The notes beneath the pieces are model-generated. The model did not search any database. It saw nothing but the letters and a program-made list of their open reading frames with translations, and was not told the DNA's origin. From assembly GCA_913020685.1 (NCBI GenBank), contig CAJWAY010000005.1, positions 1-25,953 on the forward strand: 25,953 nt of DNA, written 5' to 3'. A program made the position numbers and the translations under genes. The stretch is from an uncultured Flavobacteriaceae bacterium. GTDB taxonomy: Bacteria; Bacteroidota; Bacteroidia; Flavobacteriales; Flavobacteriaceae. Numbering within the stretch: the first letter of the stretch is position 1; the number at the start of each line of letters is the position of its first letter. Of the stretch, positions 15,710 to 24,426 are shown one piece after another.

Positions 15710-16936
15710 ATGAAGTTAAAAATTCAAAATTCCAATAAGGAGGCAAATGGTGCTGTCACCATCACTGGTTCTAAGAGCGAATCAAACAGGTTGCTAATCA
15801 TTAAAGCCTTATACCCTCAAATTGAAATTCATAACCTTTCCAAATCTGATGATTCTAGGATTACTCAGGAGGCATTGAAAAGTAAAAAAAATGTCATAGA
15901 TATAAATCATGCAGGTACTGCCATGCGTTTTTTGACAGCTTATTTTGCCATCCAACCGCATCGAGAAATTGTTTTGACAGGATCAAATAGAATGCAAGAA
16001 CGCCCTATAAAACTTTTGGTAGAGGCATTGAACAGTTTGGGAGCTGATATAACCTATAAAAAGGAACCAGGTTTTCCGCCATTGATCATTAGAGGAAAGG
16101 AAATCACAATCAATCGAGTATCACTACCTGCAAATATCAGCAGTCAGTATATTTCCGCGTTGATGCTGGTTGCCCCCGCTCTCAAGAATGGATTGAAAAT
16201 TGATCTGATAGGTGAAACTACTTCATTTCCCTACATAAAAATGACACTAAGTATAATGGATCAATTGGGTTTTGAGACAGCTTTTGATGGAAATCAAATT
16301 TCCATAAAGTCTGCCTCCAGTATAAATACAAATCATTTGAAAGTTGAGTCTGATTGGAGTTCAGCTTCTTACTTCTATTCTATAGTGGCTTTAGCGGATA
16401 GAAGTGAAATCACTTTGAAGAATTTTTTTGAAGAAAGTAAACAAGGTGATGCTGCACTGACTGATATTTACGAAAAATTTGGAGTTAAAACTACTCATTC
16501 AAATGGAAAAATTATACTTTCCAAAATTACAGATTTTAACCCTCCAAATTTTATGACATTAAATCTTAAAAATACTCCCGATTTAGCTCAAACAATTGCA
16601 GTTACTTGCTTAGGTCTTAATATTGATTGCAAACTTTCAGGTTTACACACCCTGAAAATCAAAGAGACTAATAGGCTGACTGCGCTAAAAACTGAAATTG
16701 AAAAGCTGGGGGGTAATGTAAAAATTACCGACAGAAGTCTTGAACTTCTAAATACAGGTAAGATTAATGAAAATATTATAATAGATACATATAACGATCA
16801 TAGAATGGCAATGGCTTTTGCGCCCTTAGGATTAAGAGTCCCAATAAATATTAATAATCCAAAGGTAGTATCGAAGTCTTATCCAGATTTTTGGTACGAT
16901 TTACAGAAAATAGGCTTTAACCAAAATATCATTTAG
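15710..16936 (+). CDS. aroA: 3-phosphoshikimate 1-carboxyvinyltransferase (EPSP synthase)
   Basis: AroA joins shikimate-3-phosphate and PEP in the sixth step of the shikimate pathway. The 408-aa product has the family motifs in order: GSKSESNRL (Lys22, Ser23, Arg27), HAGTAMRFLTA, QERPI, NISSQYISALM, DLAQT, KIKETNRL, DHRMAMAF and a closing SYPDFW. The second motif reads GTAMRF where E. coli has GTAMRP, a position tied to inhibitor response in that enzyme; I make no claim on its effect here. It is slightly shorter than E. coli AroA (427 aa). It follows the MazG-like gene by 9 bp and is clearly AT-rich compared with genes in the first 10 kb. Confidence 0.96.
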   Translation: MKLKIQNSNKEANGAVTITGSKSESNRLLIIKALYPQIEIHNLSKSDDSRITQEALKSKKNVIDINHAGTAMRFLTAYFAIQPHREIVLTGSNRMQERPIKLLVEALNSLGADITYKKEPGFPPLIIRGKEITINRVSLPANISSQYISALMLVAPALKNGLKIDLIGETTSFPYIKMTLSIMDQLGFETAFDGNQISIKSASSINTNHLKVESDWSSASYFYSIVALADRSEITLKNFFEESKQGDAALTDIYEKFGVKTTHSNGKIILSKITDFNPPNFMTLNLKNTPDLAQTIAVTCLGLNIDCKLSGLHTLKIKETNRLTALKTEIEKLGGNVKITDRSLELLNTGKINENIIIDTYNDHRMAMAFAPLGLRVPININNPKVVSKSYPDFWYDLQKIGFNQNII

Positions 16937-16954
16937 TTTTTTATTGCCTTTTAC

Positions 16955-16986
16955 TTGACAAGCCCCCCTCCAAGAGACTATATTTG
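16955..16986 (+). promoter_or_regulatory. Promoter of queA (and probably rlmN)
   Basis: TTG at 16955-16957, a 21-bp spacer and TATATTTG at 16979-16986 make an exact match to the Bacteroidota consensus, in a 70-bp spacer after aroA. The inferred leader before the GTG at 17007 is about 17 nt and A-rich, without a Shine-Dalgarno. This is the best promoter in the window. Confidence 0.7.
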
Positions 16987-17006
16987 CAGGGCAAAAAAAA
17001 ACAACA

Positions 17007-18056
17007 GTGAAATTATCAGACTTCAATTTTGATCTCCCCAGTGAATTATTAGCTCAAAGACCATCAGTCGGAAGAGATGAATCCCGGTTGATGGTTCTTA
17101 ATCGAGCTGATCAATCGATTAGTCATCATACTTTCAAGGATATAATTGATTTTCTCGATGAAGGGGATGTAATGGTATTGAACAATACCAAAGTTTTTCC
17201 TGCAAGACTTTTTGGCAACAAAGAGAAAACAGGAGCTAGAATCGAAGTCTTTCTTTTGAGAGAACTTAACGAGGAACAACGACTTTGGGATGTATTAGTA
17301 GATCCTGCAAGAAAAATCAGAATTGGAAATAAACTTTATTTTGGAAATGATGACAGTTTAGTTGCAGAAGTCATTGATAATACCACCTCAAGAGGAAGAA
17401 CACTCCGGTTCCTTTTCGATGGTTCCTACAGTGAATTCCGATCTAAACTAAAAGAATTGGGACAAACCCCTCTTCCTAAATACATCAAACGACCAATTGA
17501 GGAGGAGGATGAGCAGCGATATCAAACTATTTATGCTAAACACGAGGGAGCCGTAGCAGCCCCAACAGCAGGGCTTCATTTTTCAAAACACCTTATAAAA
17601 AGACTTCAAATAAAAGGAATTGATTTGGCCGAATTAACTTTACACGTTGGATTGGGAACTTTCAGTCCAGTTGAGGTTGAAGATCTCTCCAAGCATAAGA
17701 TGGACTCTGAGGAGTTGATAATCACTCAAGATGCCTCTGATATTGTTAACAATGCATTGAAAACAAATCGAAAAATCTGTGCCGTTGGCACTACTGTTAT
17801 GAGAGGTTTAGAGTCATCTGTGTCCTCTATTGGAACTCTTAACCCTTATAAGGGATGGACTCATAAGTTTATTTTCCCTCCTTATGACTTCTCTATTGCC
17901 AATTGTATGATTACTAATTTTCATACGCCTAAATCAACCTTGTTGATGATGGTTTCTGCATTCGCAGATGTTGAATTCATAAAAGAAGCATACAATCAAG
18001 CAATCAAGAAGAAATATAATTTTTATTCTTACGGTGATGCAATGCTCATCATTTAA
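17007..18056 (+). CDS. queA: S-adenosylmethionine:tRNA ribosyltransferase-isomerase
   Basis: QueA moves the ribosyl part of SAM onto 7-aminomethyl-7-deazaguanine in tRNA to give epoxyqueuosine. The 349-aa product starts MKLSDFNFDLPSELLAQRP, typical for QueA, and contains VLNNTKVFPARLFG, LGQTPLPKYIKRP, YAKHEGAVAAPTAGLHF, LHVGLGTFSPV and the late NFHTPKSTLLMMVSAFA, all family signatures. The start codon is GTG at 17007, which gives the expected N-terminus. Length is normal (E. coli 356 aa). It precedes rlmN by 45 bp on the same strand, so both may be on one message; both modify RNA. Confidence 0.97.
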   Translation: MKLSDFNFDLPSELLAQRPSVGRDESRLMVLNRADQSISHHTFKDIIDFLDEGDVMVLNNTKVFPARLFGNKEKTGARIEVFLLRELNEEQRLWDVLVDPARKIRIGNKLYFGNDDSLVAEVIDNTTSRGRTLRFLFDGSYSEFRSKLKELGQTPLPKYIKRPIEEEDEQRYQTIYAKHEGAVAAPTAGLHFSKHLIKRLQIKGIDLAELTLHVGLGTFSPVEVEDLSKHKMDSEELIITQDASDIVNNALKTNRKICAVGTTVMRGLESSVSSIGTLNPYKGWTHKFIFPPYDFSIANCMITNFHTPKSTLLMMVSAFADVEFIKEAYNQAIKKKYNFYSYGDAMLII

Positions 18057-18101
18057 AAGCATTAAGAATACTTCGAGTAGGATAGTTGAAAGACAGTATT
18101 C

Positions 18102-19154
18102 ATGAAAACTTTTACAAAAAAAGATATTCGGTCCTTATCACTTGAAGACCTTAGGTATTTTTTCACAGAGAATAAAGTCCAAGCCTTTCGAGGTAATCAG
18201 GTTTATCGATGGCTTTGGCAAAAGGGAATTCACAGTTTTGAGGGGATGACTAACCTCTCGAAATCAAACAGGGCCCTATTACATGAACATTTTGTAATTA
18301 ATCACATTGATATAGATCATCAACAAAAGAGCAATGACGGAACCATCAAGAATGCAGTTAAACTATATGATAATTTAGTTGTTGAATCTGTTCTTATTCC
18401 TACTGCTACTCGAACCACTGCTTGTGTTTCTTCTCAGGTAGGCTGTAGTTTAGATTGTAAATTTTGTGCTACTGCCAAAATCAAAAGAATGCGAAATCTT
18501 AATGCTGATGAAATTTTTGATCAGGTTGTTGCTATCGATAGGCAAAGCCGTTTGTATTTTGATAGACCACTTTCAAACATTGTATTTATGGGTATGGGAG
18601 AACCTTTGATGAATTACAAAAATTTGATCAATGCCATTGAGAAAATCACTCAACAGGATGGTTTGGGTATGTCCCCTTCTAGAATAACAGTTTCTACCTC
18701 TGGAATCCCAAAAATAATAATGAAAATGGCCGACGACCAAGTACGCTTTGGTTTGGCCGTTTCACTTCACAGTGCCCGACAGAATGTAAGAGCCAAATTG
18801 ATGCCTTTTGCAGAAAAATTTCCCCTTAACGATCTTGGTGACTCCATCAAGTATTGGTATGATAAAACTGAAAAAAAAGTTACCTATGAATATGTAGTTT
18901 GGAAGGGTATAAATGATAGTGATGAAGACATCAATGCTTTGCTTAATTTTTGTAAAATTTCTCCTTGTAAAGTGAATTTGATAGAATACAATCCCATTGG
19001 AGATGACCAATTTATGCAGGCTGAAAAGAATATAATCAAGGCCTACGTGAAAGCTTTGGAAGCCCAAAAAATTACTGTAACTGTTAGGAGATCAAGGGGA
19101 AAAGATATTGATGCAGCCTGTGGCCAATTGGCCAACAAAGACATGTTAGTATAG
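18102..19154 (+). CDS. rlmN: Dual-specificity 23S rRNA/tRNA adenine-C2 methyltransferase
   Basis: RlmN is a radical-SAM enzyme that methylates C2 of A2503 in 23S rRNA and of A37 in some tRNAs. The 350-aa product has the iron-sulfur motif GCSLDCKFC with Cys115, Cys119 and Cys122, then the MGMGEPLMNY motif and the SLHSA segment. The C-terminal Cys340 in DAACGQLA matches the resolving cysteine needed by the family. No residue needed for chemistry seems missing. The related resistance enzyme Cfr is not implied: the surrounding core genes and normal sequence favour RlmN. It follows queA by 45 bp. Confidence 0.96.
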   Translation: MKTFTKKDIRSLSLEDLRYFFTENKVQAFRGNQVYRWLWQKGIHSFEGMTNLSKSNRALLHEHFVINHIDIDHQQKSNDGTIKNAVKLYDNLVVESVLIPTATRTTACVSSQVGCSLDCKFCATAKIKRMRNLNADEIFDQVVAIDRQSRLYFDRPLSNIVFMGMGEPLMNYKNLINAIEKITQQDGLGMSPSRITVSTSGIPKIIMKMADDQVRFGLAVSLHSARQNVRAKLMPFAEKFPLNDLGDSIKYWYDKTEKKVTYEYVVWKGINDSDEDINALLNFCKISPCKVNLIEYNPIGDDQFMQAEKNIIKAYVKALEAQKITVTVRRSRGKDIDAACGQLANKDMLV

Positions 19155-19155
19155 A

Positions 19156-19187
19156 TTGTTCTACCTTAACGAATAGTGGTATCTTTA
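19156..19187 (+). promoter_or_regulatory. Candidate promoter of the polyprenyl synthase gene
   Basis: TTG at 19156-19158, a 21-bp spacer and TATCTTTA at 19180-19187 fit the consensus with one mismatch in the last base. The box ends 7 bp before the ATG at 19195, so the leader would be only about 4-5 nt. Confidence 0.45.
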
Positions 19188-19194
19188 CGAAGAA

Positions 19195-20172
19195 ATGAAA
19201 GTTGTAGAGCGTATTAAGAAACCCATTTATGAGGAGATGGAACTATTTGAAAAAAAGTTCAAGAACTCAATGTCCTCTGAGGTCGCTCTACTAAATAGGA
19301 TCACACATTTTATTGTCAATAGAAAAGGGAAGCAAATGCGACCAATGTTTGTTTTTCTGGTAGCCAAAATGCTGGGTAACGGGAAAATAAATGAACGAAC
19401 CTTCAGAGGGGCAGCGGTAATCGAACTGATTCATACGGCAACATTGGTCCATGACGACGTAGTAGATGACAGTAACCAGCGTAGGGGATTTTTTTCTATT
19501 AATGCCCTTTGGAAAAATAAAATTGCGGTTTTAGTTGGTGATTACTTGCTCTCTAAAGGATTGCTACTTTCGATAGAAAATGAAGATTTTGATTTACTCA
19601 AAATCATCTCTATTGCAGTCCGTGAAATGAGTCAAGGAGAGCTTTTGCAGATCGAAAAGTCAAGAAATCTTGATGTTTCAGAAGAGATTTATTACAAAAT
19701 TATACGCAAAAAAACAGCTACCCTACTTGCAGCTTGCTGTGCGATGGGTGCCAAGTCTGTTAATGCTGAAAATGAAAATGTAGCAAAAATGCATGAGTTT
19801 GGCGAACTCCTTGGGATGGCTTTTCAGATTAAAGACGATTTATTTGATTATTCAGATCAGAAAATAGGCAAACCCACGGGTATTGATATTAAAGAACAAA
19901 AAATGACTTTGCCATTGATTCATGCCCTCAACGTAATGGATCGTTCTGACAAAAAGTGGTTGATCAATACGGTTAAAAACCACAACAAAGACAAAAAAAG
20001 AGTTCGTCAGGCAATCAAAAAAATCAAAGAAATTGGCGGTCTTCAATTTGCAAATGAAAAAATGGAGTTTTTTCGTTCTCGTGCTATTGAATTGCTCAAA
20101 ACATTTCCTAAAAACACCTACCGAGATTCCTTAGAGTTGATGGTCAACTACGTTATTGAACGAAGTATTTAG
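19195..20172 (+). CDS. Long-chain polyprenyl diphosphate synthase
   Basis: A trans-isoprenyl diphosphate synthase of the IspB/HepT type that extends FPP or GPP with IPP, probably to make the menaquinone side chain. The 325-aa protein has the first Asp-rich motif DDVVD at residues 87-91, preceded by ELIHTATLVH, and the second motif DDLFD at 214-218. The GKQMRP element at residues 45-50 binds the diphosphate. The small residues before the first motif fit a long-chain product, but exact chain length cannot be read. It lies 40 bp after rlmN and 78 bp before dnaG. Length is normal for the family. Confidence 0.93.
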   Translation: MKVVERIKKPIYEEMELFEKKFKNSMSSEVALLNRITHFIVNRKGKQMRPMFVFLVAKMLGNGKINERTFRGAAVIELIHTATLVHDDVVDDSNQRRGFFSINALWKNKIAVLVGDYLLSKGLLLSIENEDFDLLKIISIAVREMSQGELLQIEKSRNLDVSEEIYYKIIRKKTATLLAACCAMGAKSVNAENENVAKMHEFGELLGMAFQIKDDLFDYSDQKIGKPTGIDIKEQKMTLPLIHALNVMDRSDKKWLINTVKNHNKDKKRVRQAIKKIKEIGGLQFANEKMEFFRSRAIELLKTFPKNTYRDSLELMVNYVIERSI

Positions 20173-20201
20173 ATCTAAAAATTTAATTTGATTACAAGGT
20201 T

Positions 20202-20231
20202 TTGTCCAATCCTTATATAATTTTATTTTTA
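20202..20231 (+). promoter_or_regulatory. Candidate promoter of dnaG
   Basis: TTTG ending at 20204 (TTG 20202-20204), a 19-bp spacer and TATTTTTA at 20224-20231 match the consensus with one mismatch in the -7 box. The inferred leader before the TTG start at 20251 is about 16 nt. Confidence 0.5.
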
Positions 20232-20250
20232 TAGAAATATTTCCTTCGAA

Positions 20251-22206
20251 TTGATTTCAAGAAGTACCATTGACCAAGTATATGAGACTGCTAGATTGGA
20301 GGAGGTAGTCGGCGAATATATTTCTCTAAAAAAGTCGGGGGCTAATTTCAAAGGTTTAAGTCCATTTACTCAAGAGCGAACACCTAGTTTTATTGTCTCG
20401 CCTGCCAAACAAATTTGGAAAGATTTTAGTAGTGGAAAAGGGGGCAATGTCATCGCTTTTTTGATGGAGCATGAACATTTTACTTATCCTGAGGCTATCC
20501 GTTATTTGGCTAAAAAATACAATATTGAAATTGAGGAAACGGAATTAAGTCCAGAGGAAAAGGTAATCAAAGATTCTAGAGAGAGTATGTTTTTAGTTGC
20601 TCAATACGCTACCGAATTTTTCGAAAAAAATCTTTGGGAAACTCAGGAAGGAAAATCCATTGGTTTGACCTATTTCAAAGAAAGGGGTTTTGAAGACGAA
20701 ACCTTGAAAAAATTTGCTCTAGGTTATTCTCCAGAATTATATGATGCGCTAAGTAAAAAGGCTCAAAATGAAGGCTTCAAATTAGATTTTTTAGAAAAAA
20801 CAGGCTTAGTTATCGTTAATGAAGATCGAAAGGTTGATCGATTCAGAGGAAGGGTTATTTTTCCGATCCGAAGTATGTCTGGAAGGGTTCAAGGTTTTGG
20901 TGCTAGGATCTTATCTCAAAATAGCAAAACAGCAAAGTATCTCAATTCTCCTGAAAGTGATATTTATAATAAAAGTAAGGCCTTGTATGGAATTTTTGAA
21001 TCTAAGCAGAGCATTGCCAAAAAGGATCTTTGTTTTTTGGTTGAAGGCTACACCGACGTGATTCAAATGCACCAATCGGGGATAACCAATGTGGTCTCTT
21101 CTTCGGGCACCGCATTGTCAGTTGATCAAATTAGAATGATCAATCGTTTGACCTCTAATGTTGTTGTTTTATATGATTCTGATGCTGCTGGATTAAGAGC
21201 CTCACTGAGGGGGATTGATTTGATTTTGGAACAAGGGATGAATGTAAGGGTTTGTACTTTTCCAAAGGGAGAAGACCCCGACAGTTTTGCCCAATCACGT
21301 TCCTTACAAGAAATCAATATTTTTTTGGAAGAACATTCCAAAGATTTTATCCAATTCAAAGCATCATTACTATCTGATGAAGGAAAAAATAACCCTATTA
21401 GCAAAGCCGAAACCATCCGTGAGATTGTTGAGAGTATTCATAAAATTCCTGATGCGATCAAGCAAGAGATATATATCCAGAGTTGTGCAGAAATAATGCA
21501 GATTTCAGAAGATGTACTTTTTAGAGCTTTGGATCAAATAAACCAAAAAAACAATCAAAAATCAACAAAGAAATTTATTCCTAGCGAACCTGTTGATTTG
21601 ATCAAGAAAACAGCTGACTCAGAAGCTAAAGTTGATCGCATCTTTGAGTTAGAAAGACAGATCATTTCAATTTTATTGACCTATGGAAATCAAGAGTTAA
21701 ATTTCGAAGAACCAATTTCAATTACCAACGACGATGGGGAATTGATAGAGGAGACTCAAAAGACATCTGCTAAAGTATATGAAAAGATTTTTTTGGATCT
21801 TCAACAAGACGAAATTGAGCTTAGTCATGAAACTTTCAAAAAGATTTTTTACAAACTTATTGAATTTTACCAAAGTTATCAGGGAGATTTAAACCTTGAA
21901 AAGATTATGCAAACAGACGACTTGATCCAAAACGAAATCATTACTGATCTTGTCATGAAAGAGGAACAACATCAATTACACGATTGGGAAAAGAGAAATG
22001 TTTTTGTTAAAGTTAAGGGAAGTGAGGTCGTAAGACTTGTAAGTGAAACAATTCTTTCCATGAGACGATACCTAATTGATCAAAAGATCACCGAACTTCA
22101 AAAGGGAACAAAGGATCAAGAGTCTAACCAAGATCTCCTTAAGGAAATCCAAATGTATCAGAGTCTGAAAAATATAATATCCAATAGACTTCATCGGGTT
22201 ATTTAA
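20251..22206 (+). CDS. dnaG: DNA primase lacking the zinc ligands
   Basis: DnaG makes RNA primers at the replication fork, with the DnaB helicase as partner. The 651-aa protein has a CHC2-type N-terminal domain (residues ~1-100), the catalytic core, the TOPRIM fold with Glu265 in VEGYTD and Asp309/Asp311 in YDSDAAG, and a helical C-terminal domain that would bind helicase. In the N-terminal domain the usual zinc ligands are replaced: CPFH reads SPFT (37-40), and CFGC reads DFSS (58-61), while the neighbouring KSGANFKGL, TPSF, SPAKQIWK and GKGGN are kept. The start is TTG at 20251, giving MISRSTIDQVYETARLEEVV, the expected beginning. I recall the same change in other flavobacterial DnaG proteins, so it is probably a clade trait. 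Confidence 0.96.
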   Translation: MISRSTIDQVYETARLEEVVGEYISLKKSGANFKGLSPFTQERTPSFIVSPAKQIWKDFSSGKGGNVIAFLMEHEHFTYPEAIRYLAKKYNIEIEETELSPEEKVIKDSRESMFLVAQYATEFFEKNLWETQEGKSIGLTYFKERGFEDETLKKFALGYSPELYDALSKKAQNEGFKLDFLEKTGLVIVNEDRKVDRFRGRVIFPIRSMSGRVQGFGARILSQNSKTAKYLNSPESDIYNKSKALYGIFESKQSIAKKDLCFLVEGYTDVIQMHQSGITNVVSSSGTALSVDQIRMINRLTSNVVVLYDSDAAGLRASLRGIDLILEQGMNVRVCTFPKGEDPDSFAQSRSLQEINIFLEEHSKDFIQFKASLLSDEGKNNPISKAETIREIVESIHKIPDAIKQEIYIQSCAEIMQISEDVLFRALDQINQKNNQKSTKKFIPSEPVDLIKKTADSEAKVDRIFELERQIISILLTYGNQELNFEEPISITNDDGELIEETQKTSAKVYEKIFLDLQQDEIELSHETFKKIFYKLIEFYQSYQGDLNLEKIMQTDDLIQNEIITDLVMKEEQHQLHDWEKRNVFVKVKGSEVVRLVSETILSMRRYLIDQKITELQKGTKDQESNQDLLKEIQMYQSLKNIISNRLHRVI

Positions 22207-22241
22207 ACCAAATTATTCTAACTAATTATTTTTTCGAAAAG

Positions 22242-23036
22242 CTAGATCAAAAGAGAGGGTATTATTTTACATACAGGTATGGGGTTCATTTTATGTTGGT
22301 TTTTATGGTTGAAACTTTTGTAAATTTCTATAATGTCTCTTTGGTTTTCGTCTAATCCTTCAAGAGAGGGATTTTGCTCAAGCTCTTCCATCGCCCATTC
22401 TAGTTCATTGTAACTGGCTCCTATTTGTTCTTCATCGGTTCGGTTGTCACTCCACAATCCATCAGTAGGAGAAGCTTTTTGTATCTCATCAATTACTTCG
22501 AGGTATTTGGCCAATTCATAAACCTGAGATTTTAACAAATCTGCAATGGGGCTCAGATCAACTCCTCCGTCTCCATATTTGGTGTAGAAACCAACGCCGA
22601 AGTCCTCCACTTTATTTCCAGTTCCTGCTACTAAAAAACGGTGGAATGCCGCAAAATAATATAATGTAGTCATTCTCAATCGAGCTCTAGTGTTCGCCAA
22701 ACTTAATAATTGTTTTTCTCTCATTTCGGTTTTAGGTAATTCATTTACAAATTCGTCAAATACTCTAGTTAAAGAGATGCTATTGTGGCTTACGTTGTCA
22801 TAATTTCTTTCCAACCAATCAATATGATTTTTGGCCCTTGACACTTGGTGAAGATCTTGATGAATTCCCATTTCAAGACACAAAACAGGCGCATTTGTAA
22901 GACTACAAAGTGTAGACGTAACCGCGGAGTCAATCCCCCCGGAAACACCTACAACAAAACCGTTCATTTTAGACTTTTTTAGATAATCATTTAACCAATC
23001 CACAATGTGGCTGATTACTTTTTCAGGTGTTTTCAT
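22242..23036 (-). CDS. nadE: NH3-dependent NAD+ synthetase
   Basis: NadE amidates nicotinate adenine dinucleotide to NAD+ using ATP, the last step of NAD synthesis. The 264-aa protein has the ATP pyrophosphatase loop SGGIDS at residues 32-37, TRARLRMTTLYYFA, GTGNKVEDFGVGFYTKYGDGGVD and SPTDGLWSD, all strong family motifs, and a closing HKMNPIPVC. There is no glutaminase (nitrilase) domain, so free ammonia or another donor is used. The ATG at 23036 is the only sensible start. The gene converges on dnaG, 35 bp away, and is divergent from gldB across 68 bp. Confidence 0.97.
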   Translation of the reverse strand: MKTPEKVISHIVDWLNDYLKKSKMNGFVVGVSGGIDSAVTSTLCSLTNAPVLCLEMGIHQDLHQVSRAKNHIDWLERNYDNVSHNSISLTRVFDEFVNELPKTEMREKQLLSLANTRARLRMTTLYYFAAFHRFLVAGTGNKVEDFGVGFYTKYGDGGVDLSPIADLLKSQVYELAKYLEVIDEIQKASPTDGLWSDNRTDEEQIGASYNELEWAMEELEQNPSLEGLDENQRDIIEIYKSFNHKNQHKMNPIPVCKIIPSLLI

Positions 23037-23056
23037 TATATTAGAATAAGACCACT

Positions 23057-23064
23057 TAAATTTG
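23057..23064 (+). promoter_or_regulatory. Candidate -7 element for gldBC
   Basis: TAAATTTG fits TAnnTTTG exactly, in the short nadE-gldB divergent spacer. No TTG is found at the expected upstream distance. The inferred leader before the ATG at 23105 is about 37 nt, longer than at the other sites. Confidence 0.3.
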
Positions 23065-23104
23065 TATTTCGAAGTTACATTGGAATAAAAATAAATCCAA
23101 TTAA

Positions 23105-24088
23105 ATGAGATCGATTATTTATCAAATTAACCTAAAATTTATTTTATTAATCTTTTTTTTATTGCTCATAAGTTGCTACGATACTAATTCAAGGGAACAT
23201 GAGGTTCTTTCGATCCCTATGGAATTGATCATCGATCGTTTTGACAAAAAGTTTCATTTGGCAAATCCAGAGGATATTCCTGAACTGAAAACCACTTACC
23301 CTTTTCTTTTTCCAGATAATTTTAACGACAGTGTTTGGATCAAAAGGCAAAAAGATAGTTTACAACTTTTGTTGTTGAAAAATGTAGATGAGAAATTCAA
23401 TTCAATGGTTCCACTTGAGGACAATTTGGAGTATTTGTTTAAATATTGTAAATATTATTTTCCCGGAACCAATCCCCCTAGGGTCATTGGTCTTATAAAC
23501 AATGTTGATTATCAGAGTAAAACCATTTACACCGATTCTCTTCTATTGATTTCTCTGGATACCTATTTGGGGTCAGACCACTATTTATATGAGGGTATAC
23601 CTGAATACATTCGCCAAGAAATGGACATCGAGTATCTGACATCGCATGTAGCCAGTAAATATGCAGCCAATAAAATACCTTCCAATAAGGACAGATCTCT
23701 ATTGTCTCAAATGATTTACCATGGAAAACAGATTTATTTCAAAGAATTGGTTTTACCTAGATCTACGGATGCACAAAAAATGGGTTATACCAATGAACAA
23801 ATCGATTGGGTTATCGAGAATGAGATATATATGTGGCAATATTTTATCCAAAAACAATTATTGTACAAAACAGACCCCTCTTTGATACAAAGATTTATAG
23901 ATCCAGCTCCTTTTTCAAAGTTTTACTTAGAAATTGATAACCAATCACCTGGAAGGGTAGGAGTATGGATGGGTTGGCAAATCATTCGATCTTATATGGA
24001 TCGTTATCCAGATACAAAGATCAGTGACCTACTGAATCTTCCCGCTCAAACCCTTTTCTTAAAATCAAAGTACAAACCAAAAAGATAA
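23105..24088 (+). CDS. gldB: Gliding motility lipoprotein
   Basis: GldB is a lipoprotein needed for surface gliding in Flavobacterium and relatives. The 327-aa product has a lipoprotein signal: hydrophobic residues 10-22 ending in the lipobox LISC with Cys24. The body contains IDRFDKKF and a C-terminal GRVGVWMGWQIIRSYM segment that I recall from GldB proteins. The gene is coupled to gldC by a TAATG overlap (stop 24086-24088, ATG 24088). GldB is not one of the core type IX secretion proteins (GldK-N), so it does not by itself show such a system, though bacteria with gldB usually have one. Assignment rests on the lipobox, sequence recall and the gldC neighbour. Confidence 0.9.
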   Translation: MRSIIYQINLKFILLIFFLLLISCYDTNSREHEVLSIPMELIIDRFDKKFHLANPEDIPELKTTYPFLFPDNFNDSVWIKRQKDSLQLLLLKNVDEKFNSMVPLEDNLEYLFKYCKYYFPGTNPPRVIGLINNVDYQSKTIYTDSLLLISLDTYLGSDHYLYEGIPEYIRQEMDIEYLTSHVASKYAANKIPSNKDRSLLSQMIYHGKQIYFKELVLPRSTDAQKMGYTNEQIDWVIENEIYMWQYFIQKQLLYKTDPSLIQRFIDPAPFSKFYLEIDNQSPGRVGVWMGWQIIRSYMDRYPDTKISDLLNLPAQTLFLKSKYKPKR

Positions 24089-24426
24089 TGGCTAAGAAAA
24101 CAAGTCCAATAAGTATAGAAGTAACTGTAGATGAAAATAATATTCCAGAGAAAATTTTATGGTCAGCCCCAGACGGAGGGGTAGACAAAGAGGTGACTCA
24201 AGCCATGCTTTTAGCTCTTTGGGATGGAAAAAATCAAGAGACCCTTAGGATAGATTTATGGATTAAGGAGATGCCGGTCGATCAAATGAAAATGTTTTTT
24301 CATCAAACATTACTTACAATGAGTGATACATATTTTCGAGCTACTCAAGACGAAAAGATGGCTGGGACCATGAGGGATTTTTGTGATTTTTTTGCAGAAA
24401 AAAACAATCTTAAAAAAGACGATTAA
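24088..24426 (+). CDS. gldC: Gliding motility protein GldC
   Basis: A 112-aa soluble protein matching GldC: ISIEVTVDENNIPEKILWSAPDGG at the start, then LRIDLWIKEMPVDQMKMFFHQTLLTMSDTY. GldC has no known enzyme activity; in Flavobacterium it aids gliding. It follows gldB with a one-base overlap and has no signal peptide. Its 3' end overlaps the convergent engB gene by 4 bp, so no terminator hairpin can fit between them. Confidence 0.93.
   Translation: MAKKTSPISIEVTVDENNIPEKILWSAPDGGVDKEVTQAMLLALWDGKNQETLRIDLWIKEMPVDQMKMFFHQTLLTMSDTYFRATQDEKMAGTMRDFCDFFAEKNNLKKDD

Noticed and set aside
22218..22250. TTTTCGAAAA palindrome between dnaG and nadE as a terminator
   Set aside because: The stem is too short and AT-rich with no loop or T-run to call a terminator.
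23105..24426. gldBC as evidence of a type IX secretion locus in this window
   Set aside because: GldB and GldC are gliding proteins but not core secretion components, and no gldKLMN or sov/sprA gene is present here.
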